Source of the DNA: Streptomyces sp. A 4/2
GTDB taxonomy: Bacteria > Actinomycetota > Actinomycetes > Streptomycetales > Streptomycetaceae
Assembly (NCBI RefSeq): GCF_940670765.1
Contig: NZ_CALNVW010000020.1
Coordinates: 372,001-436,000, forward strand
Length of the DNA stretch: 64,000 nt
Reading direction: 5' to 3'
The notes below the pieces were generated by a model. It was not told where the DNA came from. It saw only the letters and a program-made list of their open reading frames with translations, and did no database searches. Made by a program: the position numbers and the translations under genes. The stretch's first letter is position 1. Every line of letters begins with the position of its first letter. Positions 53,772-62,583 of this stretch are shown here, piece by piece.

Positions 53772-54526
53772 TGTGCCGTCATATCGCCTGTCTGGGACCG
53801 GCGGAACCACTCGGCGAGGTCCTCGTGAAACCCGGACACGCGCTGCTGCGCCAGTCCTGGGAGCCACGCCGTCAGCGCCACGGCACGGTCAACGCGGACG
53901 GATTCGGCGTCGGGTGGTACGCGCAGGACGATCCGGTCCCCGCCCGCTACCGCCGCGCCGGGCCGATCTGGGGCGACCTCTCCTTCGCCGATCTGGCCCG
54001 GGTGGTGCGCAGCCGGGCGTTGCTCGCCGCGGTGCGCGACGCCACCGGGGCGGGCGCCGACGGGGAGGCCGCGGCGGCGCCGTTCGCCGCGGGCCGCTGG
54101 CTGTTCAGTCACAACGGCGCGGTCAGCGGCTGGCCCGCGAGCGCCGCTCCGCTCGCCGCTTCGCTCCCGGTCGCCGAACTGCTCGCCCTGGAGGCGCGTT
54201 GCGACTCCGCGCTGGTCTGGGCGCTCGTCCTGCACCGGCTGCGCGAGGGGGACCCGATGGGGCAGGCCCTCGCCGACACCGTGACGGAGCTCGCCGAGGC
54301 GGCGCCCGCTTCCCGGCTGAATCTGCTGCTGACCGACGGCGATGCGATCATCGCCACCGCCTGGGGCGACACCCTCTGGTACCGCGTGGAGCCCGGTCAC
54401 CGCACGGTGGTGGCGTCCGAGCCGTACGACGACGATCCCGCCTGGCGCGAGGCACCGGACCGCACCCTGCTGGTGGCCACCCGCACCGAAGTCCTGCTGA
54501 CCCCCCTCAAGGAGCCCACGGCGTGA
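53771..54526 (+). CDS. egtC: EgtC, gamma-glutamyl hercynylcysteine sulfoxide amidohydrolase
   Basis: The 251-residue class II glutamine amidotransferase-like hydrolase has the N-terminal nucleophile Cys2 (MCRHIACLG) exposed after Met removal, plus DGFGVGWYAQ and FSHNGAVSGWP for the oxyanion Asn-Gly pair. It removes glutamate from the EgtB product. Start and stop codons overlap those of egtB and egtD. The length matches the family (about 230-260). Confidence 0.93.
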   Translation: MCRHIACLGPAEPLGEVLVKPGHALLRQSWEPRRQRHGTVNADGFGVGWYAQDDPVPARYRRAGPIWGDLSFADLARVVRSRALLAAVRDATGAGADGEAAAAPFAAGRWLFSHNGAVSGWPASAAPLAASLPVAELLALEARCDSALVWALVLHRLREGDPMGQALADTVTELAEAAPASRLNLLLTDGDAIIATAWGDTLWYRVEPGHRTVVASEPYDDDPAWREAPDRTLLVATRTEVLLTPLKEPTA

Positions 54527-55494
54527 GTCCGTTCCTGCTGACCCGCACCCTGCCCGAGGACGCCACGGACGCCGCACTGCGCGCCGACGTCCTCGACGGC
54601 CTGACGCGCGCGCCCAAGACCCTGCCGCCCAAGTGGTTCTACGACGCCCGTGGCAGTGATCTCTTCGAGGAGATCACCGCGCTGCCCGAGTACTACCCGA
54701 CGCGTGCGGAGCGGGAGATCCTGCTCGCCCGCGCCGACGGGATCGCACGGGCCACCGGGGCACGCACCCTGATCGAGCTGGGTTCGGGGTCCTCGGAGAA
54801 GACCCGGCATCTGCTCGACGCGCTGCCGGAGCTGGAGAGCTACGTTCCGGTGGACGTCAGCGGGAGCGCGCTCACCGCCGCGGCCGACGCGCTGCTCGCC
54901 GAGCGTCCCACCCTCGCCGTGCACGCGCTGATCGCGGACTTCACCCGCGAACTGGCGCTGCCCGCGGCGCCCGGCCCGCGGCTCGTCGTCTTCCTCGGCG
55001 GCACCATCGGCAATCTGCTGCCCGCCGAACGGGCCGCCTTCCTGCGGTCCGTCCGGGATCTGCTGGAACCCGGCGACAGCCTGCTGCTCGGCACCGACCT
55101 GGTGAAGGACGAGCGGGTCCTCGTGACTGCCTACGACGACGCGGCCGGGGTGACCGCCGCGTTCAACAAGAACGTCCTGAGCGTCATCAACCGTGAACTG
55201 GGGGCCGACTTCGATCCGGCCGGCTTCGCCCATGTCGCGCTCTGGGACCGGGAGAACGAGTGGATCGAGATGCGGCTGCGGGCACGCCGGGCAGTCACCG
55301 TGAAGATTCCCGAACTGGATCTGGTGGTGCCGTTCGCGGCGGGCGAGGAGGTACGGACCGAGGTGTCCGCCAAGTTCCGGCAGGACGGGGTCCGTACGGA
55401 ACTCGCCGCTGCCGGGCTGGAGCTGCATCACTGGTGGACGGACACCGGGGGCAGGTTCGCCCTGTCGCTCAGCGGACCACCGGCCCGTCCGTGA
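54523..55494 (+). CDS. egtD: EgtD, histidine N-alpha-trimethyltransferase
   Basis: The 323-residue protein is the SAM-dependent enzyme making hercynine: PPKWFYDARGSDLFEEI, LIELGSGSSEKTRHLLDAL (SAM site), PVDVSGSAL, FLGGTIGNLLP and NEWIEMRLRA (His-binding Glu region). A GTG start overlaps the egtC stop. It acts first in the pathway although its gene is last. The final bases of the gene form part of a 36-bp tandem repeat array (55464-55608), so the C-terminal residues GPPARP may be repeat-derived. No egtE-like lyase follows. Confidence 0.93.
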   Translation: MSPFLLTRTLPEDATDAALRADVLDGLTRAPKTLPPKWFYDARGSDLFEEITALPEYYPTRAEREILLARADGIARATGARTLIELGSGSSEKTRHLLDALPELESYVPVDVSGSALTAAADALLAERPTLAVHALIADFTRELALPAAPGPRLVVFLGGTIGNLLPAERAAFLRSVRDLLEPGDSLLLGTDLVKDERVLVTAYDDAAGVTAAFNKNVLSVINRELGADFDPAGFAHVALWDRENEWIEMRLRARRAVTVKIPELDLVVPFAAGEEVRTEVSAKFRQDGVRTELAAAGLELHHWWTDTGGRFALSLSGPPARP

Positions 55495-55608
55495 GCCGCG
55501 TCGCTCACCATCCACCAGCCCGTCCGTGAGCCACGTCGCTCAGCGGTCCACCAACTCGTCCGTGAGCCACGTCGCTCAGCGGTCCACCAACTCGTCCGTG
55601 AGCCGCTT
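55464..55608. repeat. Tandem 35-36 bp repeats spanning two convergent gene ends
   Basis: Copies of CGTCCGTGAGCC(A/G)CGTCGCT followed by CA(C/G)..TCCACCA begin at 55486, 55521, 55557 and 55593, with a further half copy at 55464-55485. The array includes the end and stop of egtD on the plus strand, and the end and stop of the sugar-binding protein on the minus strand. The middle two copies are identical. Confidence 0.88.
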
Positions 55609-56829
55609 CGATGCCTTCTTCGCAGCCGCCTCGGGGTCCTGGCCGGTGAGGACCTCCGTCATGTAGGGCTTGATCGGGTTGTCCGCCTCGACCGCCGCCC
55701 AGCGCGGCGAGTTCGGGGTGGCCCTGCCGTGCGCGGCGCCCGCGGCCATCGCGGCGGTGCCCTCCTCGCCCTGCACCACACCGGCGAGGCCGGCCTTGTT
55801 GGGGACGTAGCTCATGGTCCGGGCGAGTTCGGTCTGCCACTTCTTTCCGGCCAGGGCTTCGACGACCTTGACCGCAGCGTCACCGTCATGGGCCTTGTCG
55901 GGGATGATCAGGTCCGATCCGCCGGTGAACACCGCCGCCGGTCTGGCGGCCGTCTTCCCCGGAATCGGGAAGAAGCCGAGCTTGCCCTTGAGTTCCGGAT
56001 TCTTCTTCAGGATGGTCTGGGCGGTGCCGGGCACCGCGACGATCTGGGCGACATCGCCACCCGCGAACACGTCGGCCTGCTGCGGGTGGGCCTCGTCCGC
56101 GTTCCTCGGCCCGTCGCCGAGGGACTGCAGTTCCTTGTAGAAGGACATCGCCCGGAGGGCGGCCGGGCTGTCGAGGACGCCGGTGTAGTTCCCGCCCGCT
56201 TCCTCGGCCAGTTCGCCGCCCTCGTCCCAGATGAAGCCGGAGAGGGTGTACCAGTCCTGCCCTGCCAGGTAGATGCCCTGCCGACCGCCCTGGTTGAGCA
56301 GCCCGGTGTCGTGGATCCACTCCGCGCGGGTCTTGGGCGGCTTGGTGATCCCGGCGTCCTTGAACAGGTCCTTGTTGTAGATGACGACGCGGTTGGCGGC
56401 GTACCAGGGGATGCCGAACTGCGCGCCGTTGATGCTTCCGGGATCGGCGAGACCCGGCAGCCAGTCCTTGCTTCCGAGGTCGCGGACGGCTTCGAGGGTG
56501 AGATCGCGCAGACCGCCGCTCTGCGCGTACATCGCGACCTGGGTGTTGCCGACCTCGATCAGGTCGGGGCCGTCACCGGACTGGAGCGCCGCGGTGACCT
56601 TGGCCCCGATGCCGCCCCACTCCTGGATCCGGACATCCAGCTTGATGTCCTTGTGCTCGCTCTCGAACTGCTGGGTGAAGTCATGGATGAAGCCGTCGGA
56701 CGCGCTGCCCTTCATCAGCCAGACAGTGACCGTGCTGGTGTCACCGCCGGTGCCCGGCAGATAGCCGCAGCCGCTGAGGGCGGTGGCGGTGAGCAGGACG
56801 GTGCAGCACAGACCGGGACGGTTCTTCAC
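55576..56829 (-). CDS. Extracellular sugar-binding lipoprotein of an ABC importer
   Basis: The 417-residue protein has a lipoprotein signal with lipobox ALSGCGY (lipid Cys near residue 20), then a type 1 solute-binding fold: VTVWLMKGSASDGFIHDFTQ, 'YNKDLFKDAGITKPPKTRAE', FTGGSDLIIPDKAHDGDAAV and RTMSYVPNKAGLA. This is the family of oligosaccharide-binding proteins. GTG 56829 is chosen because GAGG lies eight bases before it and it gives a proper signal length. No permease or ATPase genes follow, so it is an orphan that must use partners elsewhere. Its last codons lie in the tandem repeat array. A GntR-type palindrome lies upstream. Confidence 0.88.
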   Translation of the reverse strand: MKNRPGLCCTVLLTATALSGCGYLPGTGGDTSTVTVWLMKGSASDGFIHDFTQQFESEHKDIKLDVRIQEWGGIGAKVTAALQSGDGPDLIEVGNTQVAMYAQSGGLRDLTLEAVRDLGSKDWLPGLADPGSINGAQFGIPWYAANRVVIYNKDLFKDAGITKPPKTRAEWIHDTGLLNQGGRQGIYLAGQDWYTLSGFIWDEGGELAEEAGGNYTGVLDSPAALRAMSFYKELQSLGDGPRNADEAHPQQADVFAGGDVAQIVAVPGTAQTILKKNPELKGKLGFFPIPGKTAARPAAVFTGGSDLIIPDKAHDGDAAVKVVEALAGKKWQTELARTMSYVPNKAGLAGVVQGEEGTAAMAAGAAHGRATPNSPRWAAVEADNPIKPYMTEVLTGQDPEAAAKKASKRLTDELVDR

Positions 56830-56923
56830 GGAGGTCACCTCTGACGTAAGGACACGACAGTTCATGACCCGACGTGGGGGAAGCACTGACGGCTTGAACG
56901 GGTTGGCTGGATTTTGGTACATA

Positions 56924-56937
56924 CCAATAGTCGTGGT
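56924..56937. promoter_or_regulatory. GntR-type palindromic operator candidate
   Basis: TTGGTACATACCAA is a perfect 6-bp inverted repeat around CA, 95 bases upstream of the sugar-binding gene. It resembles GntR/HutC-type sites (TGGT...ACCA), to which sugar regulators such as DasR bind, but it is not the DasR consensus. It could also affect the divergent dodecin gene. Confidence 0.5.
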
Positions 56938-57055
56938 CAAGTCACTGAACGCACACTCTTGCGATTCCTGATGTTCATGAGGCTCCTGGGTCGCCTCGCG
57001 GAGCCGCGCCGGGTGGGGGACGGTGGAGTGGGGCGACCAAAGGAGTGTGACGCGC

Positions 57056-57271
57056 ATGTCGGGAAACACCTACCGGGTGACGGAGATCGTCGGCACCTCG
57101 CACGAAGGCATCGACCAGGCCATCCGCAACGGTCTGGGACGGGCGTCCCGAACGCTCAGGAGCCTCGACTGGTTCGAGGTCACCCAGGTGCGCGGCCAGA
57201 TCGTGGACGGCCAGGTCGAGCACTACCAAGTCGGCCTGAAGGTCGGCTTCCGGCTGGAGGACAGCGAGTGA
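57056..57271 (+). CDS. Dodecin
   Basis: The 71-residue protein has the full dodecin fold: VTEIVGTSHEGIDQAIRNGL, then 'RTLRSLDWFEVTQVRGQIVD' with the flavin-stacking Trp and Gln, then VEHYQVGLKVGFRLED. Dodecins form hollow dodecamers that store riboflavin, FMN or CoA-type ligands in the cytoplasm. AAGGAG lies about 11 bases before the ATG. It stands alone; the next gene downstream encodes a flavin-dependent oxidoreductase, an apt but probably chance neighbour. Confidence 0.92.
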   Translation: MSGNTYRVTEIVGTSHEGIDQAIRNGLGRASRTLRSLDWFEVTQVRGQIVDGQVEHYQVGLKVGFRLEDSE

Positions 57272-57370
57272 CCGGCCCTTGGCCCCCCGCGCCGCTCTGC
57301 CCCCCGCCCCGGCCGGGGTGCACCGGACCGGGCCGGGGAATGCCCGCGCTCTCCGCGCGTTGAACCCTGC

Positions 57371-58399
57371 GTGAGCTCTGTGATCTCCTCGACCCGGTTC
57401 TCCGTACTCGACCGGTCCCGCACCCGCGAGGGGCACGACGCCCCGCAGGCGCTGCGCGACACGGTGCGCTTCGCCCAGCAGGCGGAGTCGCTCGGCTACC
57501 ACCGGTTCTGGGTCTCGGAGCATCACAGCGTGCCGGGCGTCGCGGGCTCGGCACCCACTGTCCTGGCCGCCGCGGTCGCCGCCGCCACCTCGACGATCCG
57601 GGTCGGTACGGGCGGGGTGATGCTGCCCAACCACCAGCCCCTCGTCGTCGCCGAGCAGTTCGGGGTGCTGGAGTCGCTCTTCCCCGGCCGGATCGACATG
57701 GGCCTGGGGCGGTCGGTCGGATTCACCGACGGCATCCGCAAGGCTCTGGGCCACGACCGCGGCGACGCCGAGCACTTCGCCGCCCAAGTGGCCGAACTGC
57801 AGGGCTATTTCTCCGGCACGCAGGACGTGCACCCGCAGGTCCACGCCCACCCCGCAGAGGGGCTGCACCTGCCCGCATTCATTCTGGCGACGGGCGCGGG
57901 CGCCCAGGTGGCGGCTGCTGCCGGGTTGCCGCTGGTGATCGCCGCCGTGCGGGGCGAGGACGAAATGCTGCGCGCCGTCGACGGCTACCGGGACGCCTTC
58001 CGGCCCTCCGCGTGGAGCGAGCAGCCGTACGTCGTGCTCTCCGGCACCGTTGCCGTGGCCTCCTCCACGGAGGAGGCCCGGCGGATCCTGCTGCCCGAGG
58101 CGTGGTCGACCGCCTACTCCCGTACGCACGGCGCGTTTCCCCCGCTCGCCCCTGCCGAGCAGATCGCGGGCCGGCGGATGACCGAGCGGGAACGGGCGCT
58201 CTTCGAGAAGGCCCAGCGCGGTCAGCTGCACGGCACCGAGGACGAGGTGGCCGACGGGCTGGAAAAGGTCCTCGGGCGCAGCGGTGCCGACGAGTTCCTG
58301 GTGACGACCAGTACGTACGACCGGACGGCGATGCTGGACTCCTACCGGCGGCTGGCCCGGATCACCGGCCGCCGCACGGCCCCGCCCGCTACCGGGTGA
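57371..58399 (+). CDS. LLM-class flavin-dependent oxidoreductase
   Basis: The 342-residue protein is a luciferase-like barrel: FSVLDRSRTREGHDAPQALR, LGYHRFWVSEHHSVPGVAGS, 'STIRVGTGGVMLPNHQPLVV', AEQFGVLESLFPGRIDMGLG. These are the marks of the 'MsnO8-like' group of FMN- or F420-dependent monooxygenases. The substrate is unknown. The GTG start has only a weak ribosome site, but the conserved part begins within ten residues. It is followed by the regulatory region of the DAHP synthase gene. Confidence 0.86.
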   Translation: MSSVISSTRFSVLDRSRTREGHDAPQALRDTVRFAQQAESLGYHRFWVSEHHSVPGVAGSAPTVLAAAVAAATSTIRVGTGGVMLPNHQPLVVAEQFGVLESLFPGRIDMGLGRSVGFTDGIRKALGHDRGDAEHFAAQVAELQGYFSGTQDVHPQVHAHPAEGLHLPAFILATGAGAQVAAAAGLPLVIAAVRGEDEMLRAVDGYRDAFRPSAWSEQPYVVLSGTVAVASSTEEARRILLPEAWSTAYSRTHGAFPPLAPAEQIAGRRMTERERALFEKAQRGQLHGTEDEVADGLEKVLGRSGADEFLVTTSTYDRTAMLDSYRRLARITGRRTAPPATG

Positions 58400-58496
58400 C
58401 CGGCTCTTCCGTCGCCCATCAGGCGCAGGTGTCCTCCGGCACCGACCGCCCGGACGGGTTGCCGGGCTGTCCGCACGCTCTGCTACGGTCTCTCCC

Positions 58497-58568
58497 ATGT
58501 CCGCAGTGAACTGTTGGTATTGGCGCTATGAGCCGGCTCCGGGTGGAGCCGGAGGTCACGTGCGCTGA
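58497..58568 (+). CDS. Leader peptide with Trp-Tyr-Trp-Arg-Tyr run (attenuator)
   Basis: A 23-codon frame starts MSAVNCWYWRYEPAPGG and ends HVR. Two Trp and two Tyr codons within five residues (58515-58529), an ATG just upstream and a stop 23 bases before a terminator hairpin mark a transcription-attenuation leader. When charged tRNA-Trp or tRNA-Tyr is scarce the ribosome should stall here. A stem CCGGCTCC/GGAGCCGG (58533-58552) overlaps the coding part, and its left half could also pair with CGGAGCC at 58582-58588 as an alternative fold. Confidence 0.8.
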   Translation: MSAVNCWYWRYEPAPGGAGGHVR

Positions 58569-58591
58569 CCCACCGATCACCCGGAGCCAGC

Positions 58592-58620
58592 AAGGCAGAG
58601 ACGCATCCGTCTCTGCCTTT
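58592..58620 (+). terminator. Attenuator terminator upstream of DAHP synthase gene
   Basis: A perfect 12-bp stem (AAGGCAGAGACG and complement) with loop CATC ends in TTT, 81 bases before the gene. Its position after the Trp/Tyr leader makes it the regulated terminator. Confidence 0.82.
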
Positions 58621-58700
58621 CGTCGTACAGGCGGGCTGGTACCGGGTGACACACACGTCACTGCCGACGGCCTCCCGCCGCAGCAGAAACGGGAAGCACC

Positions 58701-59798
58701 ATGCACACCGCCACCACCGCCGCCTCGTCCACCGGCACGTCCGACACCGGCGACCTCCGGGTCACCGACTTCCAGCGGCTCGTCCCACCCTCCGCGCTGC
58801 GGGACGAACTCCCCCTCGGCGCCGAGCGCGTGGCGCTGGTCCGCGAGAGCAGGCGTGAGGTACGGGACGTGCTCACCGGAGCGGACGACCGGCTCCTGCT
58901 CGTCGTGGGGCCCTGCTCCGTCCACGACCCCGCCGCGGCCCTGGAGTACGCGCGGCTGCTGGCCGCGGCCACTGCTCCGCTCCGCGGTGAGCTCTGCGTC
59001 GTGATGCGCGTCTACTTCGAGAAGCCGCGGACGACGCTGGGCTGGAAGGGACTCATCAACGACCCCGGTCTGGACGGCACGCACGACGTGCAGCGGGGGC
59101 TGCGCCTCGCCCGTCAGGTGCTGCTGGACGTACTCGACACGGGGCTTCCGGTCGGCTGCGAATTCCTGGAGCCGACGAGTCCGCAGTACATCGCCGACGC
59201 GGTGACCTGGGGCGCCATCGGTGCGCGAACGCCGGAGAGCCAGGTGCACCGGCAGCTGGCCTCGGGGGTGTCGATGCCGGTCGGGTTCAAGAACGCCACG
59301 GACGGAGACGTGCAGTCCGCGGTCGACGGCTGTCGCACCGCCGCGGGCAGTCATGTGTTCTTCGGGATCGACGGCGACGGCCACGGCTCGGTCGTCTCGA
59401 CGTCCGGCAACCCCGACTGCCACGTGATTCTGCGCGGGGGCCGCGGCGGCCCCAACTACGGTCCGCAGGACGTCCGCGAGGCGCTCGCGCTGCTGGACGC
59501 CGCGGGCATGCCCGGCCGGCTGGTGGTGGATGCCAGCCACGCCAACAGCGGCAAGGACCATGTGCGTCAGGCCGAGGTCGTACGGGAGATCGCCGCCCGG
59601 GTGGCCGCGGGCGAGCAGGGGATCGCCGGGGTGATGCTGGAGAGCTTCCTGCTGGCGGGGCGCCAGGAGCCCGGCCCGCTGGACACGCTGGTCCACGGAC
59701 AGAGCGTGACGGACGCCTGCGTCGGCTGGGAGGAGACCGAACGGCTGCTGGGCGAGCTGGCGGCTGCCGTCGCCGAGCGGCGCGCGGCACGCGGCTGA
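58701..59798 (+). CDS. aroH: 3-deoxy-7-phosphoheptulonate (DAHP) synthase, type I (AroG/F/H)
   Basis: The 365-residue protein is a type I DAHP synthase: LLVVGPCSVHDPAAALEYA with the metal Cys, VVMRVYFEKPRTTLGWKGLI, GCEFLEPTSPQYIADAVTWG, 'GARTPESQVHRQLASGVSMP', LVVDASHANSGKDH and 'GVMLESFLLAGRQEPGP'. It condenses phosphoenolpyruvate with erythrose 4-phosphate at the entry to aromatic amino acid synthesis. Streptomyces mostly rely on type II enzymes, so this is a second, separately controlled copy. The upstream Trp/Tyr leader and terminator indicate attenuation by aromatic amino acid supply. Confidence 0.92.
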   Translation: MHTATTAASSTGTSDTGDLRVTDFQRLVPPSALRDELPLGAERVALVRESRREVRDVLTGADDRLLLVVGPCSVHDPAAALEYARLLAAATAPLRGELCVVMRVYFEKPRTTLGWKGLINDPGLDGTHDVQRGLRLARQVLLDVLDTGLPVGCEFLEPTSPQYIADAVTWGAIGARTPESQVHRQLASGVSMPVGFKNATDGDVQSAVDGCRTAAGSHVFFGIDGDGHGSVVSTSGNPDCHVILRGGRGGPNYGPQDVREALALLDAAGMPGRLVVDASHANSGKDHVRQAEVVREIAARVAAGEQGIAGVMLESFLLAGRQEPGPLDTLVHGQSVTDACVGWEETERLLGELAAAVAERRAARG

Positions 59799-59856
59799 CG
59801 CACCCGGGCCGGGCGCCGCGGCTCGCCGCGGACCTCCGCCGTGACGGCGCCCGGTA

Positions 59857-59880
59857 CCGGGCGGCGGTGCCGCCGCCCGG
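59857..59880 (+). terminator. Probable terminator of the DAHP synthase gene
   Basis: A perfect 9-bp GC stem (CCGGGCGGC and complement) lies 59 bases after the stop in the 199-base gap before the permease. It lacks a T run. Confidence 0.5.
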
Positions 59881-59997
59881 GGACACGCCGGGGAAGGGGC
59901 GGCGGCCGGGGCCCGGCGGCGCGCCGGGTGACGATGTGGGGAACGCTCACCGCCCGTTGCCCTTCCGTCGTCCGACCGTCCGCCAGGGGGACCCCGC

Positions 59998-61971
59998 ATG
60001 ACCGGCACCCAGGCCGAGCCCACCCCGGAAAAGGCTGCCGGGTCCTCCCGTTCCTGGCGCGCCTGGCTGCTGGAGGGGCTGAGCGAGCAGACGGCGCGGC
60101 ACCCCGGTCCGCACGGCACTCCCCCGGCCGAGCACAAGGGACATGCCTGGTGGCGGGTCATGTGTCTGACCGGTGTGGACTACTTCTCCACACTCGGTTA
60201 CCAGCCCGGTATCGCCGCGCTGGCCGCCGGGCTGCTCTCCCCTCTCGCCACCCTGGTGCTGCTGGCCCTGACGCTCGGCGGGGCGCTGCCCGTCTACCGG
60301 CGGGTGGCGCACGAGAGCCCGCACGGCGAGGGCTCGATCGCCATGCTGGAGAGACTGCTGCCCTGGTGGGCGGGGAAGCTCTTCGTCCTGGTGCTGCTCG
60401 GTTTCGCGGCCACCGACTTCATGATCACCATCACTCTGTCGGCCGCCGACGCCTCCGCCCATGTGGTGGAGAACCCGTTCGCCCCGCACTGGCTGCACGG
60501 TGCCAACCTCTGGATCACCCTCGGCCTGATCTCCGGACTCGGCGCGATCTTCCTGAAGGGCTTCAAGGAGGCGATCGGCATCGCGGTCGTCCTGGTGGCG
60601 ATCTACCTCGGGCTGAACCTGATCGTCCTCGCCGACGCCGTCTGGAACGTGGCGAACAAACCGGTGGACGTGAGCAATTGGTGGCAAGCGGCGAGGGCGG
60701 CGCACTCCTCGCCGCTCGCCATGATCGGCGTGGCGCTGCTGGTCTTCCCCAAGCTCGCGCTCGGTATGTCCGGCTTCGAGACCGGGGTCGCGGTGATGCC
60801 GCAGATCCGCGGTGCCGCCTCCGACACCTACGCGAACCCCGCCGGGCGGATCCGGGACACCCGCAGGCTGCTCACCACGGCGGCACTCATCATGAGCGGC
60901 TTTCTGCTGGTGTCCAGCCTGGCCACCACGATCCTCATCCCCGCCCCCGAGTTCAAGGCGGGCGGCCAGGCCAACGGCCGCGCGCTCGCCTATCTCGCCC
61001 ACACGTATCTCGGCGAGGCCTTCGGGACGGTCTACGACGTCTCCACGATCGCCATCCTGTGGTTCGCGGGCGCGTCGGCGCTGGCCGGGCTGCTCAATCT
61101 CGTACCGCGCTATCTGCCGCGCTACGGCATGGCCCCCGAGTGGACCCGCGCGGTCCGCCCCCTCGTGCTCATCTTCGTGGCCATCGCCTTCTTCATCACC
61201 TGGCAGTTCGACGCCAACGTCGACAAGCAGAGCGGCGCCTACGCCACCGGTGTGCTGGTCCTGATGCTCTCCGCGTCGTTCGCTTCCACGGTCGCCGTCC
61301 TCCACCGGCGCCGCCGCCGGGCCGCGCTGGGCTTCGGCGCCATCACCGCGGTCTTCGCCTACACCCTGGTCACCAATGTCATCGAGCGCCCCGACGGCCT
61401 GAAGATCGCCTCCCTCTTCATCGTCGGGATCCTGCTGACCTCGTTCGCCTCGCGGGTGCGGCGCGCCTTCGAACTGCGCGCCGCCGAGGTGACGCTCGAC
61501 GCCGCCGCGGTCCGGCTGGTCGACCTGGCCGCCCGTTCCGGACCGTTGCAGCTCATCGCCAACGAACCGCACGAGCACAGTGCGGCCGAGTACCGCGCCA
61601 AGGAGAACAGCCAGCGCGAGGCGACGTACATCCCGGGCGGACGGGCGGTGCTCTTCCTCGAAGTCACCGTCCAGGACTCGTCCGATTTCACCGTGGACGT
61701 GGCCGTACACGGCGAGGAGCGCTACGGGGTCCAGATCCTGCGGGTCGTCGGGCCGGGGGTGCCGAACACCATCGCGGCCGTGCTGCTCCAGCTCCGGGAA
61801 CACACCGGCGAGGTTCCGCACGCCTACTTCAACTGGACCGAGGGCAACCCGGTCGGGCATCTGCTGCGCTTCCTGGTGTTCGGTGACGGAGAGGTGGCCC
61901 CGGTGACCCGCGAGGTCCTGCGCCGCGCGGAACCCGACCCGGCGCTGCGGCCCCGCGTGCACGTCGGCTGA
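59998..61971 (+). CDS. APC-superfamily amino acid/cation permease
   Basis: The 657-residue membrane protein has about 12 segments (for example [18 protein letters not shown] in TM1, [33 protein letters not shown]) and a soluble C-terminal region of about 150 residues (from [12 protein letters not shown] to the end). The TM1 [13 protein letters not shown] sequence is that of the APC 'amino acid transporter' group seen next to metabolic genes in actinobacteria. The substrate is not clear. A GGGGG stretch precedes the ATG. The long cytoplasmic tail suggests regulation. Confidence 0.85.
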   Translation: MTGTQAEPTPEKAAGSSRSWRAWLLEGLSEQTARHPGPHGTPPAEHKGHAWWRVMCLTGVDYFSTLGYQPGIAALAAGLLSPLATLVLLALTLGGALPVYRRVAHESPHGEGSIAMLERLLPWWAGKLFVLVLLGFAATDFMITITLSAADASAHVVENPFAPHWLHGANLWITLGLISGLGAIFLKGFKEAIGIAVVLVAIYLGLNLIVLADAVWNVANKPVDVSNWWQAARAAHSSPLAMIGVALLVFPKLALGMSGFETGVAVMPQIRGAASDTYANPAGRIRDTRRLLTTAALIMSGFLLVSSLATTILIPAPEFKAGGQANGRALAYLAHTYLGEAFGTVYDVSTIAILWFAGASALAGLLNLVPRYLPRYGMAPEWTRAVRPLVLIFVAIAFFITWQFDANVDKQSGAYATGVLVLMLSASFASTVAVLHRRRRRAALGFGAITAVFAYTLVTNVIERPDGLKIASLFIVGILLTSFASRVRRAFELRAAEVTLDAAAVRLVDLAARSGPLQLIANEPHEHSAAEYRAKENSQREATYIPGGRAVLFLEVTVQDSSDFTVDVAVHGEERYGVQILRVVGPGVPNTIAAVLLQLREHTGEVPHAYFNWTEGNPVGHLLRFLVFGDGEVAPVTREVLRRAEPDPALRPRVHVG

Positions 61972-62151
61972 CGTCCGCACGCGCCTTTTCGCCCTCCGGC
62001 GTCAGCGTCGCGTCAGTACCGGGCAGCCGCGCGTCAAGCATCCGTCAGCGGGACGGGAGGTCCCCCGGGACAGGGGCATAGCGTCACCGATGTGTCCGCG
62101 GCCCGACCGGGCCGAGGGCGCCGACCCACCTCTTCGTCCAGGAGAACCGCC

Positions 62152-62574
62152 ATGCCCACGAGTGAGAACGCCGACACCACAGAACCTCCCGAACAACTCC
62201 CGGCCGGACCCCTCTTCGTGCCCGTCCGGCCGGGATGCACGAGCTGCTCGGTCCGGGTCTTCCGCACTCCGCCCGGTGTCCGTACGGCAGTCGGCTTCAC
62301 CTCGGAGGCACGGCTGCGGAACACGCTGGGCGGCGGCCAGCCGTGGATCAGGCTCTCCGAGGCCGCGCTGCGGGCGCTGGTCGGGCCGCTCGGGATCGCC
62401 GCGCTCACCGTCGACCCGCCGTTCTCCGCGCCCGCGGCCCAGTCGTACCCGTACCCGTACCCGGAGTCCGGCGGACGGGAGGCCGTCCGGCCCGACCGGG
62501 GCGAGCGGCCCGCCGCCACGCCGCGCGCCGCGAGTCCGTCGACGGGCTCCGCTCTCCGTCCGCTGATCGGCTGA
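62152..62574 (+). CDS. SAV_915-family protein
   Basis: The 140-residue protein matches the Streptomyces-specific SAV_915 group by its pattern FVPVRPG, CSVRVFRTPPGVRTAVGFTS, GGGQPWIRLSEAALRALVGP and LTVDPPFSAPAA. The C-terminal part is low-complexity (Tyr-Pro repeats, then Pro/Ala/Arg). The function of the family is unknown. AGGAG seven bases upstream fixes the start. It ends nine bases before the decarboxylase gene, so the two are very probably one operon. Confidence 0.75.
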   Translation: MPTSENADTTEPPEQLPAGPLFVPVRPGCTSCSVRVFRTPPGVRTAVGFTSEARLRNTLGGGQPWIRLSEAALRALVGPLGIAALTVDPPFSAPAAQSYPYPYPESGGREAVRPDRGERPAATPRAASPSTGSALRPLIG

Positions 62575-62583
62575 GGAGTACCC

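Noticed and set aside
56924-56937. Palindrome considered as a DasR site
   Set aside because: The centre (TACATA) departs from the DasR consensus TGGTCTAGACCA, so only a general GntR-type call is supported.
59947-61980. 677-residue minus-strand frame opposite the APC permease
   Set aside because: Shadow frame: very Gly/Gln/Arg/Asp-rich and without motifs, while the plus strand encodes a coherent membrane protein.
61972-62151. Several GCGTCA/GTCAG repeats before the SAV_915 gene considered as regulator sites
   Set aside because: Spacing is irregular and such short words are frequent here; not enough to support a site.
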